This document shows positions 5,306 through 5,506 of a stretch of 5,506 nucleotides of DNA, one piece after another. The stretch is from Eubacterium sp. UBA5416 (lineage in GTDB: Bacteria > Bacillota > Clostridia > Lachnospirales > Lachnospiraceae). Numbering within the stretch: the stretch's first letter is position 1; each line of letters starts with the position of its first letter. The notes under the pieces are model-generated. The model saw only the letters and a list, made by a program, of their open reading frames with translations. It was not told the origin of the DNA and made no database searches. The position numbers and the translations under genes were made by a program. The stretch spans positions 319 to 5,824 of the forward strand of contig DHNM01000062.1 of assembly GCA_002409525.1 (NCBI GenBank), read 5' to 3'.

Positions 5306-5506
5306 TTGGCAATAAATGTTTTTGTAGATCAGGGACACAATCCCAGCGGCATCAATGCGGGAGCAGAGGGATTTGGCTATAGAGAACAGGATATCACTTA
5401 TATGGTAGGAAGATATCTGGGAGATATCTTATCAAATGATTCAAGATTCGAGGTCAGGCTTTCCAGACCTACTGCAGAGACTTCCCTTGGTACCAGTAAT
5501 GCCACA
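5306..5506 (+). CDS. N-acetylmuramoyl-L-alanine amidase (Amidase_3 type), 5' part only
   Basis: The first 67 codons run open to the window edge. The N-terminus MAINVFVDQGHNPSG matches the Amidase_3 start, where a zinc-binding histidine follows Asp-x-Gly (here His11). Glu27, in YREQDITY, sits where the second zinc-binding glutamate is expected. RLSRPTAETSLGTSNAT (51-67) matches the block where these enzymes have an Arg followed by a sequence leading to the Ala-Asn helix. Such zinc enzymes cut the amide between N-acetylmuramic acid and L-alanine in peptidoglycan. The start is TTG at 5306 with AAAGGATGG upstream; the frame is open only back to TGA 5273-5275, with no better start. The catalytic domain begins at residue 3-4, so there is no signal peptide or membrane anchor. 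Export may be non-classical, holin-like or through lysis, or the protein acts in sporulation or as a lysin. The rest of the protein, perhaps cell-wall-binding modules, is not visible. Confidence 0.85.
   Translation, partial: MAINVFVDQGHNPSGINAGAEGFGYREQDITYMVGRYLGDILSNDSRFEVRLSRPTAETSLGTSNAT

Noticed and set aside
1..5506. CRISPR array, insertion sequence or transposase
   Set aside because: No regularly spaced long repeats, terminal inverted repeats or transposase motifs were seen; the only tandem repeat is the 13-bp one without spacers.

Overview
The window looks like chromosome from a low-to-moderate-GC Firmicute of the class Clostridia, most likely Lachnospiraceae-like. This is inferred from strong AGGAG-type ribosome binding sites, frequent GTG/TTG starts, a tRNA gene without an encoded CCA, and the style of the proteins. 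No database search was possible, so the taxon is a guess.

Layout. Three genes lie on the minus strand and are read from right to left. First comes a glutamate-cysteine ligase-type enzyme of the plant/EgtA-like GCS2 family (3663-4922). After 30 bp follows a glutathionylspermidine-synthase-family permuted ATP-grasp ligase (2295-3632). After another 110 bp comes DNA topoisomerase III (topB, 1-2184), which stays open to the window edge and is probably only a few residues from its natural end. A 90-bp divergent intergenic region (4923-5012) carries a promoter for a plus-strand tRNA-Thr(CGT) gene (5013-5085). An AT-rich stretch with a possible small ORF follows. The window ends in the first 67 codons of an N-acetylmuramoyl-L-alanine amidase (5306-5506).

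How the genes work together. The two ligases form a tight gene pair. The first should make a gamma-glutamyl bond, classically gamma-glutamylcysteine. The second belongs to a family that activates a peptide carboxylate with ATP and joins it to an amine. Together they look like a two-step route to a small gamma-glutamyl thiol or peptide amide, possibly glutathione itself or a relative, without GshB or the fused GshF enzyme. The final product cannot be read from the sequence, and this is the most interesting point of the window. topB, the tRNA and the amidase have no evident role in that pathway.

Smaller structural signals are a 13-bp tandem repeat that runs through the stop codon of the ATP-grasp gene, a perfect inverted repeat lying directly against the 5' end of the tRNA, a 12-bp direct repeat two helical turns apart in the divergent promoter region, and three non-ATG starts in a row.
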